Positions 21,770 to 33,807 of a stretch of DNA of 64,000 nt are shown piece after piece; the first letter of the stretch is position 1, and every line of letters begins with the position of its first letter. Source of the DNA: Athripsodes cinereus (lineage: Eukaryota > Arthropoda > Insecta > Trichoptera > Leptoceridae). The notes below the pieces were generated by a model. The model saw nothing but the letters and a program-made list of their open reading frames with translations. It searched no databases and had not been told where the DNA came from. The stretch spans positions 18,495,384-18,559,383 of the forward strand of contig OX388317.1 of NCBI GenBank assembly GCA_947579605.1. Direction: 5' to 3'. The translations under genes were made by a program, and so were the position numbers.

Positions 21770-22760
21770 GGAAGACTAAAGATAGTGTATTATTTTCAAC
21801 AACAAAAAATTTGTTCAAAACGATGCATATTTTATAAAGGGCATTGGTTCCCTCGCCTTGTCTGATAGAAGTATCCATAGAAAATGTAGCAATAAAAATA
21901 GGCTGACTGTTATTTAAAAACAAACAAGGTTATTTAAGAATGTTCAACAAAACATTAATTTATTAGAATCTCCACGTGTTTCTCAACATATATAATAATA
22001 TATTATTATATCAATGAGTATATAATTTTGCTTAGGAATAATGAATTTCGCCAACATAAGCGGCATGATTGAAAATAGCCGCAAGCCTTTGACCCTTTCG
22101 ATATCCTTCGTTTATTTTGGATTTTCACCCAATATTTTCTAATTACAAAGGTATTCACGACCTCGTAAATTCCAAAACAATGTACTTCAATGTATTTTTT
22201 TTTTCACAAAAAGCTTTGTCATTCAACAGATTTTTGAAATTCCTTAGTGTGGCGGGTCTTGAACTGGATTTTATCGATTGGGTACGTTCCTTTTTGTTAA
22301 ATAAATAGACTCCTCTGTATTGTTTTATTTCGTAAATAGCATTGAAATTGTGTTGCTTCAGCTTTTTTTTTTAATATGTTTTTTCATTCTTATCTTTTCC
22401 AGGTAGGAAAAAAGTATTTTCTCATAATTTTGTGCGAACCAAATCGCTTTTGTATTTATTCTTACAGTAAAATGTATGTTTAATGTTACTAAAAAATGAA
22501 GTAAAAGTTATGTATGTTAATTACGTTAGAACATTTGGACGGTGTCGTTGGTGAGTAAATTGGGATGACAATCGTTGATGTTATTACAAAGATGGGTGCT
22601 TTTGGTTGTTTTTCATTCTCAAAAGAATCGTATAAAATGATCCGAAACTGTAATTAGTGAATGTTTAATGGCTAAAGTGCACATAAACCAGCTTAAGCCG
22701 TTCGAGTCACGTATTTAGTTTTCTGTTAGTTGTACAAATAAGATGAATGACTTATATTTT
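21770..22760. other. AT-rich sequence, no feature seen
   Basis: No supported gene or repeat. Confidence 0.45.
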
Positions 22761-22761
22761 G

Positions 22762-22856
22762 TTGGCATGGAAAGAACAGCTTCTATGTTTATTACATGCA
22801 GTTGTTTTGCTAATTACCCTACTTGTGGGATTTTCGGTGATGGTAAGGTAGTACAA
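22762..22856 (+). repeat. SINE-like repeat (S family), 3' part
   Basis: Matches the 3' third of the family: 'ttggcatggaaagaacagct', 'taccctacttgtggga' hairpin and 'ggtgatggtaaggtagta'. Confidence 0.5.
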
Positions 22857-22859
22857 ATA

Positions 22860-23132
22860 AGGTGTCTGTTGAGTATTTTTTTCCAAATATTCACCAACGG
22901 AAGTATGAAGAATTCAGCCAAACCCGAAATATTCTTTTAACAAATCAATAATACCTCCTTAATCTACGAAACTTTCTACGAAATATTGACGATCCCAATA
23001 AAAAAAGTCTTTCTATGGAACCTGAAATATTTCTTCCACTCATCGTATTCCTGGCCAGTTTAGAATATTGCGCAGCCATGACTGTCTTCTGCCTACTCGT
23101 CGACCTTTAATCTTGTCTTATATTATTATTTT
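22860..23132. other. Short unassigned stretch
   Basis: About 23043-23110 resembles 49139-49210 (tagaatattg(c/t)gc block). The shared piece is unexplained. Confidence 0.35.
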
Positions 23133-23375
23133 CACGTAGAGCACCCGGTAAAAAAATTGGTCTCTTACTCTTCTCCGTGAGTTTTCAAGTGTCCTGTAAA
23201 AGACAGGTGTTCGAAAAAATTAAGGCATTTAACATCTTAAATTCAGCGATGAGGTTTGCCACCCATCCTGAATGTCTTGATGTTATATTGCCATGGAGAG
23301 GACAAATTGAATATTTATTATATGCAGCTGGTCGGCTGGCTACCTCACTTGAGTGATAAGCCGTGATAGAATAAT
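23133..23375 (+). repeat. SINE-like repeat (S family), near full length
   Basis: Runs from 'cgtagagcacccggtaaa' through 'ctcttctccgtgag', 'aattcagcgatgaggtttgc' and 'ggctacctcacttgag' to 'gccgtgatag'. The hairpin is partly mutated and the TAG tail is reduced. Confidence 0.7.
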
Positions 23376-23604
23376 TACACGGAATAATTAATAGTTGACA
23401 TAATAATATAATTAAATGAATTGATGTCAAGTTTATCCCGAAGTTTATCCAGAAGTGCTGAAGAATGTATAAAGTTATTATACCTTCAAGGTAATTGAAG
23501 AAACGTACATTAGAAAGAAGAGATATTAGTTTTTGATTGCCGGTTTTTTGTTTTTGTTTTTCTTTTTGTGTTAAAACAAGAGGTAAATTATGTGCTTTAT
23601 AGAA

Positions 23605-23765
23605 GACAAATTCATTTGAAGATCTTCTAGCCCCTAATACCAGCTCTATGGTGCTGTCTGGGGCCTGATTTTGTTATTTTTTTGTATATTTTCAATTACC
23701 ATTTTTATGTTTTATAATTGAATTGTTTTCATATATATACATAAATAAAAAAAATAAAAAAAATC
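23605..23765 (+). repeat. Element 3' end: hairpin plus A-rich tail
   Basis: The arms GCCCC and GGGGC (about 23629-23670) enclose a second possible pairing CAGC/GCTG, and an ATAAAAAAAATAAAAAAAAT tail follows at about 23740-23764. It looks like the 3' end of a poly(A)-tailed LINE or SINE of unknown family. Confidence 0.4.
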
Positions 23766-23924
23766 GCTTTATTATATATATTTTCACTGGCTTATGACAT
23801 ACATACTATTGTGTTTAATAGAATATATTCGTAATATTAAACTGAGTGCCTTTACTGCAATAGTGCCAATTAATTGAACGATTGATTTTATGATTGTGTT
23901 TGTTAAATAAATAAATAAAAATAA

Positions 23925-24088
23925 ACATGCAAGCAGTACTCAACATGTCAACGAAAAATAAAACATTCTGGATGGGAATTTAAGATGTAAAATATATATT
24001 TTTTCAAGGACCTTTCTTTTACAGGACACTCGAAAACCTAAGTAAAAGAGTGGGAGATTAATTATTTGCCAGATGCCACACGGAACTG
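23925..24088 (-). repeat. SINE-like repeat (S family), partial
   Basis: Reverse copy with 'aacatgcaagcagt', 'cattctggatggga' and 'ttacaggacactcgaaaacc'. The 3' hairpin is missing. Confidence 0.55.
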
Positions 24089-24089
24089 C

Positions 24090-25175
24090 AGATATATGTA
24101 TATACCTATACAAAATTCAAACAAATTATACAGCACAAATCAAAAACAATGTGAACGTAATTATTAATCTGAAAGCAGAAGTAAAAAGGTGAAAAATATT
24201 AATAATTTACAAGCACAACTATTATTACTATATATTATAATTTATTATAAACAACCCTGTAATGTACCAACACCCAATAAAACCTTCTTCGAAAATTCTA
24301 AGCATAGATGTTTATTTTACATAGCTTAGTATGTTAATCTGGGTAAATATATTTAATGTTTTTTTTTATATACACCGTAAAGATTTTCATAAAGGGTTGA
24401 ATTTGAGCAGTGTATTTTATGATAAACCAACCACATAACACACATTATTTCTCCTGATTTTATCCATAACACACACACAAAGGTTATAGAGGTTGCAAAA
24501 TTCAGGATTATAGTAATTGATCATTTTCAAAGGTTGCCTATCAGTATTATGTCTCACTGAGATATTTTTTTTACAACCGACAAAGACATAGGTAGTCTTT
24601 GTAATAATTTTGCAATGTCTTTGTAATACGATCCAACGAGATCAAAAGGCTTTTGGAGAAAATCACTGTTCAAGGGCTGCTTGGGACATTGTCAGCAAAT
24701 AATAATATTAATAAATAATTTACAGCTTTTCCCAATAATGCTAAGCCCATGAATTATCTCTAATGGTGTATTATTTTGTCATCAGGTGTCACTAGTATTA
24801 ACGAACTATACGACAAGTACATAGGAGAAGGGAATTAATGCCAGCGTTAAGAAAAGAGATAATATTGCCTTTCATTCTCACTACCAAAGTCAACAGTACA
24901 TGATGGAAGAACAAAAAAATTAATTTTCAGATTTGCTCAAATCTAAGTAATATGTATATAAATTACTTAAAATAGGTATGTTATGAATATTTTCGAATAC
25001 TAGATAAAGCCTTGTTTTGAAAATAATTCTTTAAAAAATTCTATTATGTCAAAAAGTAGGAGAATCCTGTCATCTTTAATTTTTCAGTATTTTCGTTTGT
25101 CTGTTAAGAGCAAATTGTGATGAGATCTTTATTTCAATGCTGATGTGGAAATTTATACAAAATAATATTACTAGA
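24090..25175. other. AT-rich sequence, no feature seen
   Basis: No supported gene or repeat. Confidence 0.45.
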
Positions 25176-25179
25176 TTCC

Positions 25180-25560
25180 ATGGAGTTTTTGGTAAAGAAT
25201 TCCACTCTTTTCTGTAAGTTTTCGAATGATCTGTAAAATTCTGATCTGGAAAATTCGTACAAGATCTTTAAGATTTTGTAAATTCCAGATTATTCGTGGA
25301 GCACCCGACAAAGAATACGTCTAACACTCTTCTCCCATGTTTTCGAAAGTCCTGTTAAAGACAGATGTTCGAAAAAACAGACATTAAAGACAGATGTTCG
25401 AAAAAACAGACATTTATCTTCGGTTCAGCGATGAGGTATGCCATCTATCCTTAATGTCATATTTTTCATTGATACGGGAGGATGACTTACATGTTTATTA
25501 CAGGTGGTAAGTCCGCTGCCCTCTCCACTTGTGGGACATATTGCGATGGCATGGATAGGT
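25180..25560 (+). repeat. SINE-like repeat (S family): 5' fragment then full copy
   Basis: A 5' fragment (about 25180-25255) is followed by a nearly complete copy (25278-25556) ending in 'ccacttgtgggacata' and 'gcgatggcatgg'. The complete copy has an internal tandem duplication of a 29-bp unit containing 'gacagatgttcgaaaaaac' (about 25353-25411). Confidence 0.65.
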
Positions 25561-28465
25561 TGATTATTAAATGTTTCTTTTAGGGCCACAGGAAGACAGC
25601 AAATCTCTTCTATTTAGTGGCACTTGAAGCTTCACTACTCACAACGTTCTTTTTATAAATGGTTATCATGAGAATAGTTTTCTGTATATAAAGAAGCTTT
25701 TAACCGAAAATATTATGGATTTACAAATAATGTAAAAAATATCGAATGCAACTTAAATATAAATTTCATTTATTCATTCACACCAATATGACATCTCCCA
25801 CGTATACCCCATACGTGGGAGCAGACTAACTACACGTAATAAATAATTAAATTTTCCTCTCTGTGTCAATAAACTTAAGAAATTTAGAAAGAATGGCATA
25901 CACCGTCACTGAATTGATGAAGTTAAATGCATGGCTTTCATACGACACTCGAAAAAGAGTAAGTTCTTTGTCGGATAACAATTTTTTTATTATTTTGGAT
26001 TTATTCCCTTCAATTAAATGTAGATTGAATATTGGGCATGGGTAGTTTATATACCTAATACTAAAGCCATTATTTTGTTGAGTATCTAAAGTGAGAAGAT
26101 CACGCTCATATGGCACACGTTTCACACTTCCATCACGTACATTACATTATTCATTATGTCATTATGTTGTTGTACGCATCCCTTGTAAGATTTGCCTACA
26201 TATTTAAAGGGCAATTTACTAATTCTGTGAAATCTTATAGAGGTTATACTTTAGTTAGGTACCTACATACATAGGTGTCTATTTAAATAGATATTTGAAC
26301 AGTTATTTTTTTTTTATATATAAAAGCACATAAGTTACTATCATGTGAAGAATAATGAAGAAAACATAATGAGTGGATCTTCAATTGAAAATGAAATTTA
26401 TGTAAAATCATTCGAATAGGTACTCCAAAATGATTGAATATTATTTTATGTATCTAGATACACATTTTGAATAATATAATATGTAGATGGGTTCTTCGTG
26501 CATTGTTACCTTGCATCGTGCGCATTGGGAATGTTGTCGGTTTTTCTGAATGTTGTCGAACACGTCAAAAACATTCATACACCCATCTCTTTCATTGTCC
26601 ACATCCATCTCGTATGCGCTGTTGATTACTCCCATTCCATTACTTTATGACTTCAGCGAATTGTTTGTAGTTAACCAATAAAGAATCAATAAAAAAATAT
26701 AATATTATCTTCAATTTCCCTGAAACGTGAAAGATCTCTATATCTCTATCCAGATTATCAAACATATTAAAAGCCTTACCTATTTTAATGAAGATGGTTA
26801 AACAAGATACAGGTAGTTTATTATACAATTTAATTTTTTTTCTCCAGACAATCTACCTAATATCGAGTGATTCTGCATGTGAAGTTCATAGATACTAGAA
26901 AAAAATATACTTAAATATCTTTACTTAAATTAATTAAGTGAGTACTTACCTACATTTATGTACTTATAATTTGAAATAAAATAACGCAACAATAAAAGGC
27001 TTTTGTTGCTTGGGAATATAATATCATTCTATTTATTTACTAAGTAGTAATATAGTAGACCCTTTTTTGTCCATGGTGAATATTCACACCAAATAAAATC
27101 ACTTTTTTAATCCTCCCAAAGGTCTGCACGTTTTTAATGACCAATATCCTTAAGGACCTCTTTCTTTCAGGCTCTCCTATTATATTATTCACATTTCTTT
27201 ACCCTTTTTTTCCACCAATCGTCGCCAGGGAAATCATTTTCCAATCCATTCTTCCTTTTTTTCATTCTATCCTACGAAAAATAAAAATCGTCCGAAACGT
27301 GGTGTTTCTTAGTAGAAAATAATCATAGAAAATTATACATTATACATGGAATATTTGAGTGGATTTTTTGTATTACTTTTTTAAGGTAAGATTTCAATTC
27401 ATTTCAAGCATTAAATTGAAATTAATTTTCATAGAAAATCTAAACAAACAATTTGCAGAACACAATAACAATATCAAAATGAATATTATAATCTTTTGGG
27501 TCTAGCAGTTTAATGAATGAACATTTTTAGAACTCCCGATCTTTTGTAAAAAATGCATATAAATTAATATACAAAATATAAATTCATCTATAAGATAATA
27601 CATCATACCCATGTTGAAAGTATTATTTTTAATAGCAATAAAAAAAGAATGACGATTTTATGCAGTTGGTATTCTAATGAAAGGTGTTCTTTTCTGATAT
27701 TTCAAATAGGTAAAAAGAATAAAATTCTAAACGAGTCTATTTTTGCATTCTTTTTTTTGTTTGCAATTTATCATAAAAGTACACCGATTTCTGCTGCTAC
27801 TGAAATTATAGAACAACTGTGACTGTAGTATTTGTTGTTTTTTTTTTATTAAAATTATTTTTGTTTAAAACACTTTTTAATCACATAAAATTTTACCGCA
27901 GTGGATAACAAAAGCAATAATATTAAACCAACTCTCTCTTGCACATTAAATTAATATACTCGACTACCAAAATAAAAAAAACTGTAATTTCATTTTTATT
28001 TTAATATTATTATCACCTTAATCCCTGTACAAACTTTACCTGCACATTCATCCATGCGAGTGTTATAATCCGTTAAAAGCGTCTCTAACGAGCCATTAAC
28101 GGGTGTCGGCGTCGTCGTCGTCGTTGCGAATCGTTGTCGTTACTGTCGACTCGTTATAATGGAAACTAGATGATAACGATGAAACATTTTGATACTCGAA
28201 ATTGTGACGCTTTATATTAATTGTGTTCAGCTGAAATGATGATTTCCATTTGGTTGTTACAAAGTTTTATCTACACGAAAGTCATTTTAGTATACCTACA
28301 TAATATATGTAGGTACATAAGCATTTGTATATAGGTACACAGAATCTATACTTATTATGTACGTACTGATTCACTTACTTGTTCATCAACGTATATAAGA
28401 TAAGTTAGACTATTAATTTTAAGAAATTTATAAGTTCGTGATTATATATAATTTATTTAAAATAT
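25561..28465. other. AT-rich sequence with a hairpin and a GTC microsatellite
   Basis: A perfect 11-bp hairpin with loop ACCCC lies at 25795-25821, and a short (GTC)n run at about 28106-28122. Short frames at 26441-26635 and 27137-27322 show no family features. No gene supported. Confidence 0.45.
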
Positions 28466-28523
28466 TAATGTTGTTGACCGAAGGTACTTGTTGGAAGTCC
28501 ATTTCAAGATAAAATTCCAAATG

Positions 28524-28596
28524 ACTTTTATTAACTTCGCGTACCTACTAGTATTCGGAGACTCTCGACTCCATCATCAGGCGATTAGTAAAAAGT
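28524..28596 (-). ncRNA. Hammerhead-like motif, left arm
   Basis: Minus-strand core CUGAUGA (28580-28574), stem II GGAG/CUCC, GAA and UACUAGUA. ACUUUU/AAAAGU forms the outer stem I and CGC/GCG the inner one. An extra 4 bp (GGTA) sits just before the cleavage position, compared with the right arm, and would probably disable it. Confidence 0.65.
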
Positions 28597-29263
28597 GAAA
28601 TAAGATACAGAGACAAACAGTATTTATAGTACCTATTTGAACAAAAGAAAGTTGGGAAAAGCCCGTGTTGATAAGAAAGTAATTATAGTTCATTGATTAA
28701 AAAAACTATTGGAAAGTGATCCGCTGTGGACGGATTCACAAGAGAAGAATTTTAGAAAAATATAAATATCTACCTTCTCCGGTATTTACCTTATTGCGAA
28801 ATGGGGAAACCACAGAAAACCCAAAGCAGAGAAGAGCAAAAATGCTAGATTATTAACTAAATTTTAAGTTTATTAAAGTAGGTACATGTGAATCAATTAT
28901 TATTACAAAAAAGGAAATAGTAAGCAATTACAACAATTAACAAAATGATATCAAATTACAAATTATTTATTTAAAACACAATAATAACAATAGGTACATA
29001 AAACTTAAATAACCAACTACTATATAATAAAAAGCCATATGCATTGCCCCAATCAGCATTTCTCCTGGTATGGGGGGTCAAGCTTCAGTGTCCTAAATCG
29101 GTATACTCTATTTGATCACTTATTTTAATTAAATTATACTAATTATACAACTGTATCTCGCTCGTATCAATGAATTTTAATTACTTTCTTATCAACACGG
29201 GCTTCTCCCAACATTCTTGTGTTCAAATCTTATAAAATACTGTTTGTTTCTGTATCTTATTTC

Positions 29264-29332
29264 ACTTTTTACTAATCGCCTGATGATGGAGTCGAGAGTG
29301 TCCGAATACTAGTACGCGAAGTTAATAAAAGT
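29264..29332 (+). ncRNA. Hammerhead-like motif, right arm
   Basis: Core CUGAUGA (29280-29286), weakened stem II (GGA/UCC with one mismatch), GAA, UACUAGUA, then C as the cleavage base. Stem I pairs CGC/GCG and ACUUUU/AAAAGU. The stem III closing pair is U-A in place of the canonical A-U. Confidence 0.65.
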
Positions 29333-29475
29333 CATTTGGAAGTTAACTACATATTATGTTTTTTTTCAATTTTATTTCACATTTTTTTTAGAACTGTATG
29401 AGTGCACAAGTATTAGAATTTCATATTAGGTAAAAGCTAATATACACGTTTTCATTTAACCAAAATGTCTTGTTT

Positions 29476-29735
29476 AAAAATCTACTACTACTATACCATC
29501 ACGGCTTACCCCACAAGTGGGATGGCTAGCAGACCAGCTGATTGTAATAAAGGTGCAAGCTGGCCTCTCCTTGCCCACAAAAAATTAAGACGTTCAGAAT
29601 GGGTGGCAAACCTTATCGCTGAAATTAAGTAGTAAAATTTCTTAATTTTTCTAACACTCATCTTTTACAGGACACTCAAAAACTTATCGTAGAGTGGAAG
29701 ACCAATTATTTACTGGATGCTCAGCGGTTCATATC
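29476..29735 (-). repeat. SINE-like repeat (S family), full length
   Basis: Reverse copy starting with the tail complement (ctactactactatacc), the hairpin 'ccccacaagtggga' and running through 'ttcagaatgggtggcaaacc', 'ttttacaggacactcaaaaa' and 'agtggaagaccaatt' to 'ctggatgctcagcgg'. It is a good reference copy of about 260 bp. Confidence 0.75.
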
Positions 29736-29754
29736 TATTTATTGAGTAATTTTC

Positions 29755-29950
29755 ATAATTCTAATAAATTTTCTTTAGTAACTAAACTAAAGAAACTAAG
29801 TTTATAACTAAGTTTCTTTAGTCTAATTGTTTTGTGTCTTTTTAGTAACAGATCTTTCCTTTGTTTACATGTTTTGTATGTATACAGAGGTTTAACATGT
29901 AAAAGACTTTGGCCGTAAATATTTGTAAATAAAATAAATAAATAATAATT
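29755..29950 (+). repeat. LINE 3' end with AATAAA tail
   Basis: Same end as 4430-4640: 'tttaacatgtaaaagacttt', 'ggccgtaaat' and AATAAAATAAATAAATAA. A 12-bp inverted repeat (actaaagaaact) lies at 29786-29822. Confidence 0.5.
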
Positions 29951-30149
29951 ATTGCCCCTAAAACTTGCCATTTTCTTAGAAGGTTCAGTTTTGAAAGATG
30001 ACTAGACTAATAACTTAGTGGTCTGTGAAGGATGATTTCTTCTTCCTGCTTATGAGAACGTTTCTTCAGAATATGCTTCTAGAAAACGGTAATAAATAAT
30101 TAGGTATTAAAATAAATTATAAGATTTATTTATAGATAAGTAGATTTAT

Positions 30150-30535
30150 AAAAGTCTGAGAGATCGTGTGCGTAACAGTGATATACGAGAGGAATGTGGA
30201 ATGAAAGTTGGTGAAGTTACAAGGATGAATATAAATAAGTTACGATGGTTTGGGCATGTGGAAAAAATGAATGAGGACAGAATTACCAAGAACATATGTT
30301 TGGCTGAGAGGAATGGTGCTCGGAGACATGGACAGCTGAGGATCAAATGGCAAGATCATCTGAAGCAAATCCTACAGGACGGCCACGTGTTGAGTACATT
30401 AAATAGGAGAAAATGCGTGAGGAATTAATTGTATGATAGTGACAGAGGCGAAAGATGTCTGCAAGTATAGAAGTAAGTGGCGCTAGATTCTTTCTGCCTA
30501 CCTCGCGAGGGAAGCGGCGTGATGGTATGTATGTG
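30150..30535 (+). pseudogene. RTE-like LINE, family B, C-terminal fragment
   Basis: Encodes LRDRVRNSDIREECGMKVGE and INKLRWFGHVEKMNEDRITK, then IKWQDHLKQILQDGHVLSTLN. The frame breaks after 30425, with a stop and shift, and noncoding homology continues to 'gaagcggcgtgatggtatg'. It is 5'-truncated at about 30150 and much like the copy at 33415-33800. Confidence 0.85.
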
Positions 30536-30695
30536 TGTAGATTTATTTATTTATTTCCTCAAATAAGCCATACAGACCAATACAGAACAAAAACCTAAGT
30601 AGGTATATGGTAATACAATTAATTTTATTTTGTTGCCTCATAAGGGTATGGCCTGTGTCCAGACGGGTAATAGATCGTCACGCCCAAAATATAAT
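30536..30695 (-). repeat. Possible LINE 3' UTR with A-rich tail
   Basis: On the minus strand a segment ends in AAATAAATAAATAAATC directly against the family B fragment. Parent element unknown. Confidence 0.35.
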
Positions 30696-32505
30696 GTTGG
30701 AGCTACAGATTTTACAAAAAAACACTTTTTTAAATTTAGTCATAACGTTTTGTAATACATCACTTGTTTCATAATAACATCATTTCAATCTATAGATTAT
30801 AATGATAAAAAGTGAGAGGTTTTGTCATTCTGTTATAACGAATAATAAAATTATGTATTTTCGCCCTTTTATTTGGCTCTCCTTTAAAATAACAATCTTG
30901 CAGATACGACGTTACATTTTGGGCACGACAAGATATGATAAACGAGTTGATAGATAATTACTATCATAAACCGTCTTTATTAATTTTAAATGTTATAAAT
31001 AGATCTGGGTTATCTTAATCCTAATCAATCTATTGAGAAAACTATATTATTTGATATTCAGCCCGTAAATATTTAATTTATAGCAGCTTCGGATGACAGT
31101 GAAAAATTTTCTGTTTTAGATTTCCTGAAAGAAAGCCTTTAACGTTCTAGTTAGAATCGGGGTGGATTTTATAATAATCCGATTATTATAAAAGTATAAT
31201 CATAATAAGATTGAAATTATTTAGATATACAATAATATTTTTTGTTCTGCTAATCTATTACTGTGATTCGTTCGAGTATACAGTATAAGCTATTGAATGT
31301 AACTATCTTCCTCTTATGCCATGAAATGTAAGACATTTCAGATTTCGGACAGCATAATATAGGGACCACCTCGTCAATATAATTATGTTACTCAATTCGA
31401 CTGCGAGGATAAGAATTTTTTTTTTTTTTTACAATATTTAGAATCAAACAGTCGTTACATAATATGTTGACAATTAATACATTTAACATGTGGACCAGAA
31501 AAGATTCCACTCTTACCAGAAATGTCTTAGTCTTGAGGAAAAAAAGCAAAAGTTAAAATTCTCTAAAAAAGTTAAAGTAAATTTAAAAACAATAATAATA
31601 CAATATTTAAAATAATACAAAAATATAAAATATAAAAGTATAAAATATAAAAATATTGTATGTGATGTACGTATGTATTTGTCATAAATATTTCTTTAGC
31701 ACAATATTAATATAATAATTATAATAGATATTAGATTTCAGAATAAAAAAACTATTTAGAATCTTATGACAACTAGAAGTAAAGATATATGAAGTAATTA
31801 ATTTAAAACAAACGTCCTACTGAAACAAAAACTTCAAATTTTCTGCTGTTCACAGGATGAAACACATAAAGCCCAGGAACAGGTCGTTTATTTTTCAAAG
31901 TCGATTGCAAACATCCCAGTGAATAATAATAAGGGTATGTCATAGTATTGAGAGCTTTATATATTCAAAAGCTCTCCTTAAGCTCTTATTCTATGGATGA
32001 AAACAAGACGTTGTGTTCCTTGGCTGTTAGTTGTTAGAATAATACGATAGCACCTATATAACTAGGTATAAAAGTATGAGTCTAGTAGACATAATAGATA
32101 GAGCAGTTATGAAATACCAATCACTAATTAAATCAAAAATGTCACCACAAAAAATGTATGTAAGATGGTTGTAGATGCATAAAAAATTATGGTAGAAAAA
32201 ACACGTTTTTACATAGATTGGTCTGGCATGTGATAAGAAAAATAAATTAAACTACCATAAGTTGCAGATTAAAGTCTCGTTTGTGGAACTACTAAATAGG
32301 TAGAAATATTGTGCTGTTAAAATAATCGGGATTTTGATTACTATAATTGGCGATGTATGTAAATCACAAATTGAATTATTGTATTACCCATTTCTCAAGT
32401 TGTTGTATTTATTGAAAACAATGATGACATTGTCTTTTCTAAGCTTTATGTGATGGTAAGATTTACATATGTTACTTTGTATAATAAAAGAATGGTTAAT
32501 TGAAA
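30696..32505. other. AT-rich sequence, no feature seen
   Basis: A T15-16 run near 31420 could be the complement of a poly(A) tail. No gene supported. Confidence 0.4.
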
Positions 32506-32507
32506 AA

Positions 32508-33807
32508 TATGAGAGTTCGAAAAGTGACTGAGACGAATGTATGGGATGTGCAAGGTGCTTTTCAGAGTGGTAGAGGATGTGTGGACCAGATCTTCTCCCT
32601 GCGAATGGTGACAGAGAAGCTCCTGGAGAAACACCAGAAGCTTTTCTGCGCGTTTGTTGATCTAGAAAAAGCTTATGATAGAGTAGATCGTGAGAAAATG
32701 TGGCAAGTATTATCAATGTGTGGGGTGGATAGTCGGCTAATTCGCGCCATTGCGTCCCTATATACAGGAAGTTCTGCGTGTGTTAGAGTGAACAATAACC
32801 TGTCGGAATGGTTCACACTGACAAAAGGAGTAAAACAAGGGTGCGTGATGTCGCCATGGCTTTTTAACCTATACATTGATCATTGTATTCGTCCATTGAA
32901 AGAAATGAATGTAGGTGTTGATATGAATGGGATGAATGTAAGAGCGTTAATGTTTGCCGATGTTTTGGTATTGATGGCTGAAAGCGAAAGTGATCTACAG
33001 CGAATGATGACGTGTGTGTATGAAAATTGTGCGATTAATGGATTGAGAATGAATGCAAAAAAGACAAAAATCATGGTGTTTGAAAGAGGAAGTGAGAGAA
33101 CAGTATGCCAGATAATGATTGACAACGAAGTGTGAGAGCAAGTTGACGAATGTGTGTACTTAGGTAGTTTGTTCACGAGAGATGGGAAGTGTGAAAGCGA
33201 TATTGAAAGGAGAAAAGTTGCTGGCAATAAGGTAAATGGTGCAATCCGACCAATAATTGCAAATAGAAACATATCCACCACAGCTAAAAGGTTGGTGCAC
33301 TCTGCTATCTTAGTGCCAACACTTATGTATGCAAGTGAGACGTGGACATGGTTAAAGAAGGATGGAAGTGGCATAAATGCAGTTGAAATGAGATCACTGA
33401 GAAGGATGTGTGGTAAAAGTCTGAGAGATCGTGTGCGTAACAGTGAGATACGAAAGGAATGTGGAATGAAAGTTAGTGTAATAACAAGGATGAATGTAAA
33501 TAAGTTAAGATGGTTTGGGCACGTGGAAAGAATGAATGAGGACAGAATGACTAAAAAGATATATTTGTCTGAGAGGAATGGTGCTCGGAGACGTGGACGT
33601 CCGAGGATTAAATGGCAAGATCATTTAAATCAAATCCTACAGGACGGTCACGTGTTGAGCACGTTGAACAGGAGAGCATGCATGAGGTATGACAGTGACA
33701 GAAGCGAAAGATGTGTGCAAGGATAGAAGGAAGTGGCGCTCGATCCTTTCTGCCTACCCCGCGAGGGAAGCGGCGTGATGGTATGTATGTATGTATGTAT
33801 GTATGTA
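32508..33807 (+). pseudogene. RTE-like LINE, family B, RT and C-terminus
   Basis: A single frame from about 32508 to 33726 encodes RT motifs QGAFQSGRGCVDQIF, AFVDLEKAYDRVD, GVKQGCVMSPWLFN and the C-terminal LRWFGHVERMN and GRPRIKWQDHLNQ. Three defects are visible. The catalytic box reads FADV where relatives have YADD. A TGA at 33133-33135 replaces a Leu codon (TTG in family A). A small deletion near 33688 shifts the last codons. The 5' half, including the endonuclease, is missing. The 3' end shows CCC-GCGA-GGG, then GCGGCGTGATGGTATG and a (TATG)n tail (33780-33807). Confidence 0.9.

Larger units (their letters stand above)
28475..29343. mobile_element. Inverted-repeat PLE-type relic with hammerhead in each arm
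   Basis: Arms of about 180-190 bp (28511-28703 and 29167-29341) are reverse complements, sharing 'actttcttatcaacacgggc' and the hammerhead core, and enclose about 460 bp of noncoding DNA. The arrangement matches the inverted terminal repeats of the PLE at 11.2 kb, but no RT or GIY-YIG frame remains. It is either an internally deleted PLE or a non-autonomous derivative. Confidence 0.65.

Noticed and set aside
28100..28125. GTC repeat as coding or CRISPR-like structure
   Set aside because: It is a simple microsatellite of a few units with no spacers.
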